Below, one piece after another: positions 1-10,548 of a DNA stretch of 39,578 nucleotides. Source of the DNA: Thalassospira sp. MCCC 1A01428 (GTDB lineage: Bacteria; Pseudomonadota; Alphaproteobacteria; Rhodospirillales; Thalassospiraceae); the NCBI RefSeq assembly GCF_002115825.1, contig NZ_JFJZ01000042.1, positions 1 through 39,578 on the forward strand, read 5' to 3'. Positions within the stretch are counted from its first letter, which is position 1. Each line of letters begins with the position of its first letter. Under the pieces are notes generated by a model, which saw only the letters and a program-made list of their open reading frames with translations, was not told the origin of the DNA and did no database searches. The translations under genes were made by a program, and so were the position numbers.

Positions 1-20
1 TGCCGGGACTAAACACCTAG
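1..20. other. Left boundary: gene interrupted at CTAG
   Basis: The binding-protein gene on the minus strand runs into CTAG (17-20) and hits a TAG stop at 9-11, two codons beyond it. Relatives of this family continue for about 70 more residues. The few bases left of the CTAG therefore probably do not belong to the gene. The right end shows the same pattern. A mobile-element end is my inference; too few bases are visible to identify one. Confidence 0.3.
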
Positions 21-818
21 CATGGCATCAACATTTTCCCGGGTAATGCCAAAACTTTCGGCGGCAATCAGGGCCTGAATGGACCAGCGTACAATATCCA
101 TCCACTGGTCATCCCCCTGTCTGACGGCCGGGGTCAGCGCATCAACGTAAGGGGTGGCTGGAAAAATGATATAATCATCGGGGTTTTTTGCCATACTTGC
201 CCGGACCGATGCCAATGCCCCGGCATCGGTAATCAGCGCATCACAACGGCCAGAGAAAAATGCCTGCCGTGCGGCCGAAGTATTATCAAAAACAACCGGC
301 TGCAAATCGAGCTTATGCTTTGTTGATACATCGTTGACGACAACTTCGGTCGTCGACCCCGTCTGAACACAAACCGATGCCCCCGCCATATCTTCAACCT
401 GCGTGATCCCGAGGGATTTTGGCATCATGAAACCGGTATATTCATAATAATTTGGCTGGGTAAAATTGATACCATTGGCATCACGCTGCAATGTCCAGGT
501 CAGGGTGCGGGGCAAAATATCAATTTCCCCGGTTTGTAACGCAGGAATGCGCTGCTGCCCGGAAAGGGGCACAAAATCAACCGCATCCTTATCCCCCAGC
601 ACTGCAACTGCAACAGCCCGGCATGTTTCAATATCCAGCCCGCGCCAGTATCCATTATCGTCGGGTGCGCCAAAACCCGGTGTGCCCTGACTTGCGCCGC
701 AAATCAGGCGTCCGCGTTCCTTTACTGTATCAAGCGTGGTGGCGGCCTGCGCCGTCATTGCAAACAACATCCCCGCCACGGGCAGACAAATTGCCGCAAG
801 TTTCGTTTTATATCCCAT
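9..818 (-). CDS. General L-amino acid ABC transporter binding protein (AapJ-type), C-terminally truncated
   Basis: This is a periplasmic solute-binding protein of the SBP_bac_3 (PF00497) family, 269 residues as read. Residues 1-25 form a signal peptide with cleavage after AQA. The body carries AapJ-type motifs: ALQTGEIDILPRTLTW, the CVQTGSTTE ligand-binding segment and AVRQGDDQWMDIV near the end. I chose ATG 818 because AGGAGG lies 5 nt upstream; the in-frame ATG at 842 has no such site. AapJ proteins are about 340 residues, and this one stops just after ITRENVDAM, so roughly 70 C-terminal residues are missing. It follows metC by 56 bp on the same strand, which suggests co-transcription and a role in importing a sulphur amino acid (inference). 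The permeases and ATPase of such an operon are absent here. The product is probably non-functional. Confidence 0.85.
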   Translation of the reverse strand: MGYKTKLAAICLPVAGMLFAMTAQAATTLDTVKERGRLICGASQGTPGFGAPDDNGYWRGLDIETCRAVAVAVLGDKDAVDFVPLSGQQRIPALQTGEIDILPRTLTWTLQRDANGINFTQPNYYEYTGFMMPKSLGITQVEDMAGASVCVQTGSTTEVVVNDVSTKHKLDLQPVVFDNTSAARQAFFSGRCDALITDAGALASVRASMAKNPDDYIIFPATPYVDALTPAVRQGDDQWMDIVRWSIQALIAAESFGITRENVDAMLGV

Positions 819-874
819 TTTTACCTCCTGATATTTTATCATTCAAAGCCGCGTAATACGGCGCGTTTCCAACC

Positions 875-2038
875 TCAGGCCTGTGCCATCAGATCAAAAA
901 ACGTACGCAGATCCGCCCGCAAATCTTCCGGGTCTTCAAGCCCGATACTGAGACGCAATATGATGCGTTCGTTTCGCGGGTGCGGTGTGGTTCGATGACT
1001 GTTTACAGTCATCGGTGCAATCAAACTGCGCGTTCCTCCCCAGGACGCACCGATTGCAAAGATCCTGAGCCCGTTCAAAGCGGCATCCAGTCTGCTTTCC
1101 CATTCCACCGGCAAAACCACCGAAAACAGACCGCTGGCACCGGTAAAATCACGCACCCAAAGCGCATGCCCCGGGCTTTCGGGTAATATTGGCGATAGAA
1201 CCTCGACGGGGTATTGGACGACAAGCTCGTGGGCAATTTCACTGGCAACACGACCGGAATGCGCAACCCGTACTGCCATTGTTTCCAACCCGCGCAATAC
1301 CAGTGAAATGGCGTCAGGGGCGGTATGAAAACCCAGCATTCGCATCACGTCACGCAAACCTTTGCGTAAATCCATACGGTTTACCGTAACCGACCCCATC
1401 AGAATATCTGAATGCCCACCAGGATATTTGGTCAATGCCTGCATGGAAAAATCAACCCCATGCGCCAGGGGCTTGAACAACAACGGGGTTGCCCAGGTGT
1501 TATCAATGCCAGTTAAAATACCCTTTTCGCGGGCACAGGCGACAATGGCAGGAACATCCTCGATCTCCATTGTTGTCGAACCAGGGCTTTCCATCCAGAT
1601 CAGGCGGGTTTCCGCTGTTATGTAAGCATGAATCCCTGCACCGATACCAGGCGGATACGTCGACCATGTCATGCCCAGCGGGGCGAGGAAGTTCTGGCAA
1701 AAGCCGTTCACCGGCGGATAAGCTGTTTCAGCAATCAAGACATGATCGCCCGGTTTGAGAACACTTAAAAAAACAGCCGCAATGGCCGCCTGGCCCGATG
1801 GAACAACAACTGTTTTAACCCCGCCTTCAAGTGCGGTTAACTGCGCCTCCAGAACACGCTGTGTCGGGGTGCCGTGCATGCCATATGAATAACTGTCAAG
1901 GTCACGCTGACCACGGGTGGCATAGGCTTCGGCATTGTCAAAAACAATGGTCGATGCCCGCTGCGTTGCCACACATAAAGACGAAAATTCATCTTCTGCA
2001 ACGGCAGGGTGATGAACGCTAAGGGTAAAATCACGCAT
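875..2038 (-). CDS. metC: Cystathionine beta-lyase (PLP-dependent Cys/Met metabolism enzyme)
   Basis: This cytoplasmic enzyme cleaves cystathionine to homocysteine, pyruvate and ammonia, a step in methionine synthesis. It has 387 residues, normal for the Cys_Met_Meta_PP fold-type I family. Visible motifs are the YSYGMHGTPT phosphate-binding region (50-58), TAYPPVNGFC (105-114), ESPGSTTMEIEDVPAIVA (150-167), IDNTWATP with Asp179 for the pyridine nitrogen, and ALTKYPGGHSD with Lys204 as the likely Schiff-base lysine. The ESPGS and IDNTWA blocks resemble E. coli MetC more than MetB. GGAGAG lies 4 nt before the ATG. The gene is divergent from a LysR gene, which probably controls it, and upstream of an amino-acid binding protein. 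A related C-S lyase acting on cystine cannot be excluded. Confidence 0.85.
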   Translation of the reverse strand: MRDFTLSVHHPAVAEDEFSSLCVATQRASTIVFDNAEAYATRGQRDLDSYSYGMHGTPTQRVLEAQLTALEGGVKTVVVPSGQAAIAAVFLSVLKPGDHVLIAETAYPPVNGFCQNFLAPLGMTWSTYPPGIGAGIHAYITAETRLIWMESPGSTTMEIEDVPAIVACAREKGILTGIDNTWATPLLFKPLAHGVDFSMQALTKYPGGHSDILMGSVTVNRMDLRKGLRDVMRMLGFHTAPDAISLVLRGLETMAVRVAHSGRVASEIAHELVVQYPVEVLSPILPESPGHALWVRDFTGASGLFSVVLPVEWESRLDAALNGLRIFAIGASWGGTRSLIAPMTVNSHRTTPHPRNERIILRLSIGLEDPEDLRADLRTFFDLMAQA

Positions 2039-2093
2039 AAAACTCTCCGATTGGGTTTCAAAGAGAGTTGCACGACCACCCTAGTAAATATAC

Positions 2094-2106
2094 TGATGGT
2101 TCATCA
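2094..2106. promoter_or_regulatory. Candidate LysR operator between metC and its divergent regulator
   Basis: TGATG-GTT-CATCA is a perfect 5-bp dyad with a 3-nt centre in the 90-bp divergent gap. It fits the T-N11-A form that LysR-type regulators use. It lies 23 nt before the LysR start and about 55 nt upstream of metC. Binding is inferred. Confidence 0.4.
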
Positions 2107-2128
2107 TTACTCTATGTGGAAATGTTAT

Positions 2129-3004
2129 ATGAAATACCGCCAGATCGAGGCATTTCATGCCCTCATGATTTCAGGCTCGACCGTTCGTGCCGCCGAAATC
2201 ATGGGTATTACCCAGCCTGCTGTTTCTCGCCTGATAAGCGACCTGGAACATGCCGTACGCTTTGCACTGTTTGATCGTATACGCGGACGTCTGGTTGCCA
2301 CACCGGAAGCACGCCTGTTTTTTCGCGAAGTGGATGAAAGTTTTCGCGGGCTGGATCGTCTGCGTGCAGCAGCAGCCGGTATTCGGGACTATGGCGAAGG
2401 CACATTGCGGATCGGCTGTTTTGCTGCGGGCAGCGTTAGCCTTGTGCCTTCCGCCATTCGTACATTTCGCGCCAGGCATCCGGATATCCGGCTGACTTTT
2501 CATGTCAAATCATCTGCCGATATTCGCAATGGCATTGTGGATGGGCAATACGATATTGGCATCGCCGCCGACGAAATTGATAATTCTGGCGTCGATAGCC
2601 AGGTTTTTTGCAGTTACGCTGGCGTTATCGCCATGCCAAAAGATCACCGGCTGACGGCACAAAAAATCATAAAACCTGCTGACCTTAACAATGTATCGCT
2701 GTTGGGGCTGGTCGCCGAAGACCGCGCACGCCAAAGGCTGGATACCTTGCTTGAGGCTGAGGGTATAACACCTGATTATGCATTGGAAACGCCAAATTCG
2801 GCGACCATCTGTGCCCTTGCCGAAGATGGCAACGCTGTCGGCCTTGTCAATCCAATGGTTACAGGTCTTTACGCAAAACGAAATGTCATTTTCCGCCCGT
2901 TTGAACCCGATGTCATTTTCAGATCGCTGCTGCTTTATCCAGCCAATGTACAAAAATCCCGGCTGATCCGCGAATTTAGCGGGATCCTCCTGTCACACAG
3001 ATAA
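2129..3004 (+). CDS. LysR-family transcriptional regulator (metC-divergent)
   Basis: This is a DNA-binding regulator of 291 residues. The N-terminal winged HTH spans roughly residues 2-62, with a recognition segment reading AAEIMGITQPAVSRLI. A type-2 periplasmic-binding-like effector domain starts near residue 85. I chose ATG 2129 because the homologous region begins there (MKYRQIEAFHA) and GGAA lies 8 nt upstream; the in-frame ATGs at 2114 and 2012 add residues unlike the family. The overall pattern resembles OccR/NocR, the LysR activators of opine catabolism. The effector is unknown. The divergent layout suggests it controls the metC-binding protein unit and itself. Confidence 0.85.
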   Translation: MKYRQIEAFHALMISGSTVRAAEIMGITQPAVSRLISDLEHAVRFALFDRIRGRLVATPEARLFFREVDESFRGLDRLRAAAAGIRDYGEGTLRIGCFAAGSVSLVPSAIRTFRARHPDIRLTFHVKSSADIRNGIVDGQYDIGIAADEIDNSGVDSQVFCSYAGVIAMPKDHRLTAQKIIKPADLNNVSLLGLVAEDRARQRLDTLLEAEGITPDYALETPNSATICALAEDGNAVGLVNPMVTGLYAKRNVIFRPFEPDVIFRSLLLYPANVQKSRLIREFSGILLSHR

Positions 3005-3031
3005 CCGCTTAAATCTGGCCAAAGAATTCGT

Positions 3032-3883
3032 CTAGATTTCAGCCATATATGTTTTTATAAACTCGCCAAATGTTTTGACAATCGGGGGTGGTTTAAGGGC
3101 CGCATAGGCAAGGGTAATGCCAATATCGGGCAAGGCAGGAAGGCCATTTTGCAAAATAAACAGATCAGACGGGACAGCAGCACGCGTCACCACGCTGATC
3201 GCCTCGCCAGAGCGCGTAACGGCCAAAAGCCCGGCAAGGCTGTTACTTGCAAATGCAATACGATAGGCGCGCCCCACCCGGTCCATTGCCCCAATGGCTG
3301 CTTCATAATCCAGTGTTCCAGGCGCAGACAGGGCCACCGGTAGCACTTCACGCGCCAGAATGGCCGGATCGGGAGCATTCCCTACCCAGACAAAAGATTC
3401 CGGGCGAATAATCCGGGCACGGTCGGCATCTTCTGGCACAGACAGCACCGCAAGGTCGATTTGCCGCCGTTGTAAAAGCTGGCGTAATTCTACTGTGCCC
3501 GCGCAAACAACCTCAATTTCAATACCACCATGAAGGGTGGCAAAACCACGCAGCAAGCCGGGGAAAAAAGCCGTCATATAATCTTCCGGACACCCGATGC
3601 TGATCGCGCCGTGAAGGGCCGTGCCCGATATGGCAGCAACTGCTTCGTCATGGGCACCCAAGATGCGTTCGGCATAGGAAAGCATACGAATACCCGCCGC
3701 CGTTAATTCTACCCCGCCCCCTGTGCGGCGTAAAACCGGCTGGCCAACGGCGTCTTCAAGACGTTGCATCTGCATACTGACAGCCGATTGCGTGCGCCCA
3801 ATCTTCCGGGCAGCTTCACTGACCGAACCCGCACGCGACACTGCCACAAAACTGCGCAGTAAAAATATTTCCAGATCCTGCAT
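3032..3883 (-). CDS. dgdR: LysR-family regulator, probable DgdR
   Basis: This 283-residue LysR-type regulator has a winged HTH at residues 3-62 (motif SEAARKIGRTQSAVSMQMQRLE) and an effector-binding domain from about residue 90. GGAAA precedes the ATG. It is divergent from the dialkylglycine decarboxylase gene with 106 bp between the starts. In Burkholderia cepacia dgdA is likewise controlled by a divergent LysR-family gene, dgdR. I assign the name from position and family; I could not compare the full sequences. The ligand is probably 2-methylalanine or another dialkylglycine (inference). Confidence 0.75.
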   Translation of the reverse strand: MQDLEIFLLRSFVAVSRAGSVSEAARKIGRTQSAVSMQMQRLEDAVGQPVLRRTGGGVELTAAGIRMLSYAERILGAHDEAVAAISGTALHGAISIGCPEDYMTAFFPGLLRGFATLHGGIEIEVVCAGTVELRQLLQRRQIDLAVLSVPEDADRARIIRPESFVWVGNAPDPAILAREVLPVALSAPGTLDYEAAIGAMDRVGRAYRIAFASNSLAGLLAVTRSGEAISVVTRAAVPSDLFILQNGLPALPDIGITLAYAALKPPPIVKTFGEFIKTYMAEI

Positions 3884-3888
3884 TTTCC

Positions 3889-3903
3889 ATCAATTTTATT
3901 GAT
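3889..3903. promoter_or_regulatory. Candidate DgdR operator
   Basis: ATCAA-TTTTA-TTGAT is a perfect 5-bp dyad with a 5-nt AT-rich centre, of LysR-box form. It is followed at 3900-3907 by the palindrome TGATATCA. It lies 6 bp upstream of the dgdR start, so it could serve autoregulation and activation of dgdA. Confidence 0.45.
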
Positions 3904-3923
3904 ATCATATTTCTATATTATGA

Positions 3924-5312
<1,389 letters not shown>

Positions 5313-5413
5313 TTCCTAACGAAAACAGGCCACCTCAAACAACAACACCCGGACTCATAATCACTTTTACAAAGGGTGCCGTGATCCGACTATAAAAAAG
5401 CTAACGTCCATAT

Positions 5414-5447
5414 GAGGATACGCGCACCTTCAACTACGCGTGTCCTC
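5414..5447 (-). terminator. Stem-loop just after the acyltransferase-like scrap
   Basis: GAGGATACGCG and CGCGTGTCCTC pair over 11 bp with one mismatch (G-U in RNA) around a 12-nt loop. The stem begins directly after the minus-strand stop at 5448-5450. There is no strong U tract, so it may be a 3'-end stabilising hairpin or a weak terminator. Confidence 0.4.
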
Positions 5448-5585
5448 TTATGGCATTAAAACCATTGTCTTGCGGGCAAAACCGTTCTGCATCGGTTTTT
5501 CTAGCATAATATAGTGCCAGGCGTTAGAGGCCATAATCGCCAATAATGCGCAGGATGCGAAAACGGCAACCCTTGGTGAAGCCAT
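5448..5585 (-). pseudogene. C-terminal scrap of a possible acyltransferase-3 family membrane protein
   Basis: A 45-codon frame encodes a hydrophobic helix followed by NAWHYIMLEKPMQ. This resembles the last transmembrane helix and the S/A-W-x(3)-E-K-P tail of acyltransferase-3 (OafA-like) proteins. Such proteins have about 350 residues or more. Here an in-frame stop lies just upstream and no further homologous sequence is visible, so this would be a remnant. The hairpin after its stop fits an original gene end. The family call rests on a short motif and is tentative. Confidence 0.35.
5478..5500 (+). terminator. Possible rho-independent terminator of dgdA
   Basis: AAAACCG and CGGTTTT form a 7-bp stem with an 8-nt loop, and the descending arm ends in TTTTT. 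It lies about 165 nt after the dgdA stop, so the 3' UTR would be long. It overlaps the scrap read on the other strand. Confidence 0.4.
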
Positions 5586-6017
5586 CACTGACGTTCATTG
5601 GATCCACCAGTCACGGCCAACGGCACCCACATCCCCAAGGCAAGCTTGCGCCCGCTTCCTGATGACAGACTGTACGTTCTTCTGGTCAGGTTTAAAGGGC
5701 TAAGGTCAAAATTCCAAGGCCGTATTCCCTGCACACCGATCATTGATCGCTGTCTATCCTTGTTTGCTAACACAACCTCAGTGCTGGTGAGCAAAGCGAA
5801 TAAATACGCATCCACCAAACCTCCACATAACCTCTACTCAACTTTCATTGCGGCGTGAAAGGGTCCGGAAGAAAGCGATCTTCGTGGAACCTTTTCATCT
5901 TACGCAGGATGCATCCGCTGATACCCGTCACGCTGACGTCGCGGAGACTGACGAGAGAGAAGGCAGCGGGGTGGTCGCTTTTCCCTGGTCAATAAACTTC
6001 AGTTGGTAACAACAAGA

Positions 6018-7205
6018 ATGAAATTTTCGAATAGCTTTGGCCGCCCACTGGTCATTGGGGGAATAATTATCGTGGCGCTCGTGGCAATTGCCTCGGCCCG
6101 TGGTGTTCTTGAGGAAAAGCCGCCAGCATCTGTGCTTACCGAGTTTGTCTCGTTGGGCACAATCGAGGAAACCGTTCTTGCCTATGGTGAACTCGAACCT
6201 GCCAGCATCGTAAGCATTGGTGCGCAGGTTTCAGGTCAGTTAAAGGCGTTGCATGTTGAACTTGGTCAAAAAATCACGGCAGGCGACCTGATCGCCGAAA
6301 TCGACCCGACAGCACAGGAATATGCCCTTCGCATCGCAGAAGCAGCTCTTGCCAATGTCAAGGCGCAGCGCAAAGCCCGCGGCTTTGAACTCAAACGGGC
6401 GGAACAAGCCTATAACAGACAGAAAAGTATGGCGCTTCAGCAGGCCGCATCTGTGGCCGAGCTTGAGACAGCAGAGGCTGCATTCAAAGTACTCGCAGCT
6501 GATATAGATGCGTTGGAAGCGCAGATTGCCCAAGCCACAGTGGAAGTCGAGAACGCGAAAGCCAATCTCGACTACACGAAGGTTGTCGCACCAATGGATG
6601 GCGTTGTGGTTGCGGTCGTAACCAAAGCTGGCCAAACACTGAACTCCAACCTGGCTGTACCGACGATTATTGTGCTAGCGCAGCTTGATGTCATGCAGGT
6701 AAAGGTCAAAATATCTGAGGCCGATATCACCCGCGTAAAACCGGGCCAAACTGTGCGTTTCACGATTATGGGCGAAACTCATACTCCGATAGCTGGCAAA
6801 TTGGAGCAGATCGCCCCCGCCCCGACATCGATCGCGGCGGAATCGACAACGCCCCCCGCAACCGCCGGGCAGATAGCACAGGCTGTTTATTTCGACGGAC
6901 TATTCACAACACCAAATCCCGATGGCCAATTGCGCCCCATGATGACCACTCTTGTGACCATTGTTGTGGGAAATGCGCAAAACGTCCCGCTTGTGCCTTG
7001 GTCAGCACTAACCGGGCGCGATCAGAACGGTCGCTATCACATGAGTGTGCGGTCGCCTTCGGGCGAAATTTCCGAACGTCTTGTCGCAATAGGACTGACA
7101 GACCGGATCAAGGCGCAAGTGATTGAAGGCCTTAAGGTTGGCGAGGAAGTTGTCATTCCGGCAGATGGTCAGGCGTCAGACTCTAACGCTATGGGGATGA
7201 TGTGA
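6018..7205 (+). CDS. macA: MacA-like efflux periplasmic adaptor (membrane fusion protein)
   Basis: This is the adaptor of a tripartite ABC exporter, linking the MacB pump to an outer-membrane channel. It has 395 residues. An N-terminal membrane anchor spans about 11-27. A split lipoyl domain is visible (SIGAQVSGQLKALHV and DYTKVVAPMDGVVVAV), flanking an alpha-helical hairpin (about 95-175) rich in Ala, Glu and Gln. Beta-barrel and membrane-proximal domains follow. I prefer ATG 6018 over TTG 6003, although neither has a strong ribosome site. It overlaps macB by 4 bp (GTGA), so the two are translationally coupled. The cargo cannot be read from sequence; macrolides, lipopeptides and heme precursors are known for the family. 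Confidence 0.88.
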   Translation: MKFSNSFGRPLVIGGIIIVALVAIASARGVLEEKPPASVLTEFVSLGTIEETVLAYGELEPASIVSIGAQVSGQLKALHVELGQKITAGDLIAEIDPTAQEYALRIAEAALANVKAQRKARGFELKRAEQAYNRQKSMALQQAASVAELETAEAAFKVLAADIDALEAQIAQATVEVENAKANLDYTKVVAPMDGVVVAVVTKAGQTLNSNLAVPTIIVLAQLDVMQVKVKISEADITRVKPGQTVRFTIMGETHTPIAGKLEQIAPAPTSIAAESTTPPATAGQIAQAVYFDGLFTTPNPDGQLRPMMTTLVTIVVGNAQNVPLVPWSALTGRDQNGRYHMSVRSPSGEISERLVAIGLTDRIKAQVIEGLKVGEEVVIPADGQASDSNAMGMM

Positions 7206-9148
7206 GCGCTTTACTGGAAATAGAAAACGTCACGCGGCTATTTAAAGCAGGCGAAGAGACGGTCTCCGCACTCAAGGGTATCAACCTTCGTATTGACAAC
7301 GGTGAGCTCGTCGCGATCGTAGGTGCCAGCGGGTCGGGCAAATCGACGCTGATGAATATTCTTGGCTGCCTTGATCAGCCTACTACGGGTGATTACCGCG
7401 TCGGTGGCCATAGTGTTGCCGGTTTGAACGCGGACGAACTGGCTGCATTGCGAAGGGAGCATTTCGGCTTCATCTTCCAGCGCTATCATTTGCTTGGCAC
7501 GCTCAACGCAATGGATAATGTGGCGATGCCAGCTGTTTATGCCGGTATTGATTCTGTCACCCGGTACGAAAGGGCCAAAGGGCTTCTGGAGCGCCTTGGC
7601 CTTGGTACGCGCATTGATCACCGTCCGGGTCAGCTTTCCGGCGGGCAGCAGCAACGAGTGTCGATTGCGCGTGCGCTTATGAATGGTGGGCATATCATTC
7701 TTGCCGACGAACCAACCGGGGCGCTTGATAGTAAAAGTGGTGAAACCGTTCTTGAGATCCTTAAAGAGCTTCATCGTGACGGCCATACTGTCATTATGGT
7801 CACGCACGATATGGAGGTCGCCGCCCATGCTGATCGTATCATTGAAATCCGTGATGGCCTTGTTCTGTCGGACAAGCGGTGCCGCGCACCTGCCATTGAT
7901 GCGCCTTCACCTTCCTTTGTAAATTCAGAGCCTGTTGGCGTTCTGTCCGGTTTTCATCGACGGTTTTCAGAAGCTTTCCCCATGGCGTTGCGTTCATTGG
8001 CGGCGCATCGGGTCCGTACATTCCTTACCATGCTCGGGATCATAATTGGCATTGCTGCGGTCGTTTCAGTCGTCGGTCTGGGCGAAGGGACACGCCAGAG
8101 AGTCCTGGCCGAGATCAGCGAACTTGGTGCGAGCACCCTTTCCATTTTCCCCGGGCACGGCTGGGACGACGAGCGCGTCGATAGCATCAGGACGCTGGTC
8201 GTTTCCGACGCCGAGGCTTTGTCTGCGCAAAACTATATCGACAGCGTTACACCGCTGGTGTCCACGAGTACACGCATTCGGGTCGGCCGCTCCAGCATGT
8301 CAGGCAACATTGACGGTGTCGGCGCGGATTATTTCCGGGTAAATGGCCTCAGAATCGTGCGTGGTAACGGGTTCTCAGCCGACAGTATTGCGGAACGCCG
8401 ACAGGAGGCCGTGATAGAGGAGCGCGCCGTATCGACGCTTTTTCCGGGGGATCAATCTCCGCTTGGCAAAATCGTTATGATTGATCGTGTGCCGGTGGTG
8501 ATCATTGGCACGGTGGCCTCACGTTCCGGCATGTCCGGTAAAACCCTGCAAATGTATCTTCCCTATACTGCCGTGGCCGGCAGGTTGCTTGGCGCTGCAA
8601 CAAGCCTTGCCGGGTTAAGCGTTCGTATCTCGGACAATATAGACACGATTATTGCTGAACGCGCAATCGTCGGTCTTTTGACACGTCGTCACGGCACGCA
8701 GGACTTTTTTGTCTTCAACAGCGACCAGTTACGTCGGATCCTGGAAAAGACATCGCAGAAAATGACGCTACTGATTTCGTCTGTTGCGGTGATTTCTCTG
8801 ATCGTCGGCGGCATTGGCGTAATGAACATTATGCTGGTTTCGGTCACCGAGCGTACCAGTGAAATTGGCCTGCGCATGGCGGTCGGTGCACGTCGTATCG
8901 ACATCATGCTTCAGTTCCTGATTGAAGCCGTGACGATTTGCATTGCCGGGTCTTTCCTCGGCGTCGGGCTGGCCTTCGCCACAGCAATTGCCTTCGGCGG
9001 AGAGGACAGCCAATTCCCGATGATCATCTCTTTTGATGCCATCCTTTTTGCGTGTCTGGTTGCGCTTTTGATCGGCCTCGCTTTCGGTTTTCTGCCCGCC
9101 CGCAATGCTTCGCGCCTTGATCCGGTCGTTGCGCTTTCAAGAGAGTAA
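7202..9148 (+). CDS. macB: MacB-like ABC exporter (ATPase-permease fusion)
   Basis: This inner-membrane ABC exporter uses ATP to drive mechanotransmission through the adaptor and channel. At 648 residues it is the usual MacB length. The N-terminal ATPase has Walker A GASGSGKS (41-48), signature LSGGQQQR and Walker B ILADEPTGALD. The membrane half has a first helix near 275-295, a large MacB_PCD periplasmic domain and three C-terminal FtsX-type helices with the coupling segment EIGLRMAVGARRIDIM. The start is GTG, overlapping the macA stop. The outer-membrane channel gene follows after 2 bp, so the whole exporter is one operon. Confidence 0.92.
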   Translation: MSALLEIENVTRLFKAGEETVSALKGINLRIDNGELVAIVGASGSGKSTLMNILGCLDQPTTGDYRVGGHSVAGLNADELAALRREHFGFIFQRYHLLGTLNAMDNVAMPAVYAGIDSVTRYERAKGLLERLGLGTRIDHRPGQLSGGQQQRVSIARALMNGGHIILADEPTGALDSKSGETVLEILKELHRDGHTVIMVTHDMEVAAHADRIIEIRDGLVLSDKRCRAPAIDAPSPSFVNSEPVGVLSGFHRRFSEAFPMALRSLAAHRVRTFLTMLGIIIGIAAVVSVVGLGEGTRQRVLAEISELGASTLSIFPGHGWDDERVDSIRTLVVSDAEALSAQNYIDSVTPLVSTSTRIRVGRSSMSGNIDGVGADYFRVNGLRIVRGNGFSADSIAERRQEAVIEERAVSTLFPGDQSPLGKIVMIDRVPVVIIGTVASRSGMSGKTLQMYLPYTAVAGRLLGAATSLAGLSVRISDNIDTIIAERAIVGLLTRRHGTQDFFVFNSDQLRRILEKTSQKMTLLISSVAVISLIVGGIGVMNIMLVSVTERTSEIGLRMAVGARRIDIMLQFLIEAVTICIAGSFLGVGLAFATAIAFGGEDSQFPMIISFDAILFACLVALLIGLAFGFLPARNASRLDPVVALSRE

Positions 9149-9150
9149 CC

Positions 9151-10548
9151 ATGGTTTTCGTCAGATTGATTTTTCCCTGCGTTTTTGTCGTGCTTGCCGG
9201 TTGCACGGGCCAGTCAACAACCTATCTGCGTCCGGATATGCCAGAAGGACCGACATGGCCTGCCTCGATTTCTAACGACATCGCCAAAGTAGATGCCGAT
9301 CAATGGTGGGCTGCGTTCGGAGACCGCGACCTAAACACGCTGATCCGTGAAGTTGTTACGCGTAACAACGATATTTTCGCGGCAACCGTTCGTGTTCGCA
9401 GAGCGTTTTTACAAGCAGATCTTGCTGCAAATTCCCTATTCCCGAAATTGAGTGGCAATCTTAACAGTTCGAGATCGAGGCCGCTTGACGGAAATGCCGT
9501 ATCGACCTCGTCTTCGTCAGCTTCAGTCCGGCTTTCCTACGAAGTTGACTTATGGGGCAAACTGGCAGCGCAGCGCGATAATACAAACTTTGAAGCCGAT
9601 GCCACGCTTGAGGATTACGAGGCGGCCCGTCTTGCAATTATCGGCATGACAATCGAAACCTATTTCCGTATCGCGCACGCGAATGAGGCAGTTACGTCGG
9701 CTGAAAACAGCCTTGATTATGTAAGGCAAGTACAGAACCTCGTCCGCAAACAGTTGGATGTCGGGGACGTTTCCGAACTCGAACTTTTGGAAGTTGAACA
9801 GACTGTCGAAACACAGGCCGCACGCGTGTCCGAATTGCAGCAGGCACGCCTTGTTCTGCGAAATGTGCTTACGGTCCTTTTAAACGGCAGGCCAAGTCCG
9901 GTTCCCGAATTACAAAGCTTGCCGCGACAGAAGTTGCCAGCGATGACGCCTGGTTTGCCCGCAGACCTTCTTGCCCGCCGCCCGGACCTTCGTGCAGCAG
10001 AAGCGCGGTTAAAGGGGGCGTTAAAAAATGTGGATGCGACGCGAACCAGCTTCTATCCGGGCATTTCGCTTACCGGCGAGCTTGGTACCAGCAGCAATCA
10101 ACTTTTATCTTTCATTTCCAATCCGGTCGGGACACTGGGTACCGGAACAGTTCTGTCATTCCTGAATCTAAAAGACATGGATCTGACAATCGCAGTTTCA
10201 CAAGCACAATATGAAGAGGCTGTTGCGGCATTTCGAACGACTTTGCTAAATGCATTCGCCGACGTCGCCAATGCGCTTGGTGCGCGCACCAACTATGTAG
10301 AACAGTCACGCCGACTTACTAATGCTTATGTGGCAGCACGGGAAGTTGAGAAGCTCTCCGAAACACGTTATCGGGCGGGTGCCATCACTATGCGTATCTG
10401 GCTTGACGCGCAGGAACGCCGACGTTCCGCCGAAGTGGCACTTGCAGATGTGCAGCTTGCACAGTTCGTCAATGAATCCATTCTGTATCGCGCGCTCGGT
10501 GGCAGCACCACTCTGATCGGAAACGAGGTCGCCACAGCGCAACAATAA
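9151..10548 (+). CDS. Outer-membrane efflux lipoprotein (OprM/NodT family)
   Basis: This is a TolC-type outer-membrane channel lipoprotein of 465 residues. Its signal peptide ends in a lipobox, LAGC, with Cys18 the acylated residue. Two OEP (PF02321) repeats are present. Typical motifs include DQWWAAFGDRDLNTLIREV near the start, SYEVDLWGKL, and PADLLARRPDLRAAEARL at the beginning of the second repeat. AGAGAG lies just before the ATG, 2 bp after macB, completing a MacA-MacB-channel operon. RND systems use the same channel family, but the direct linkage to macAB makes this its partner. Confidence 0.9.
   Translation: MVFVRLIFPCVFVVLAGCTGQSTTYLRPDMPEGPTWPASISNDIAKVDADQWWAAFGDRDLNTLIREVVTRNNDIFAATVRVRRAFLQADLAANSLFPKLSGNLNSSRSRPLDGNAVSTSSSSASVRLSYEVDLWGKLAAQRDNTNFEADATLEDYEAARLAIIGMTIETYFRIAHANEAVTSAENSLDYVRQVQNLVRKQLDVGDVSELELLEVEQTVETQAARVSELQQARLVLRNVLTVLLNGRPSPVPELQSLPRQKLPAMTPGLPADLLARRPDLRAAEARLKGALKNVDATRTSFYPGISLTGELGTSSNQLLSFISNPVGTLGTGTVLSFLNLKDMDLTIAVSQAQYEEAVAAFRTTLLNAFADVANALGARTNYVEQSRRLTNAYVAAREVEKLSETRYRAGAITMRIWLDAQERRRSAEVALADVQLAQFVNESILYRALGGSTTLIGNEVATAQQ

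Larger units (their letters stand above)
5313..6017. other. Gap of about 700 bp between dgdA and macA
   Basis: I see no complete gene. The gap holds a possible dgdA terminator (5478-5500), a minus-strand gene scrap (5448-5585) and a stem-loop just beyond that scrap. From about 5600 to 6000 the base pattern differs from the flanking genes. The short open frames there resemble nothing I know. It probably marks the left edge of the inserted efflux region. Confidence 0.5.

Noticed and set aside
5585..5858. Opposing short open frames between dgdA and macA
   Set aside because: Neither has a ribosome site or recognisable motif. They overlap each other in a region that looks like insertion debris.
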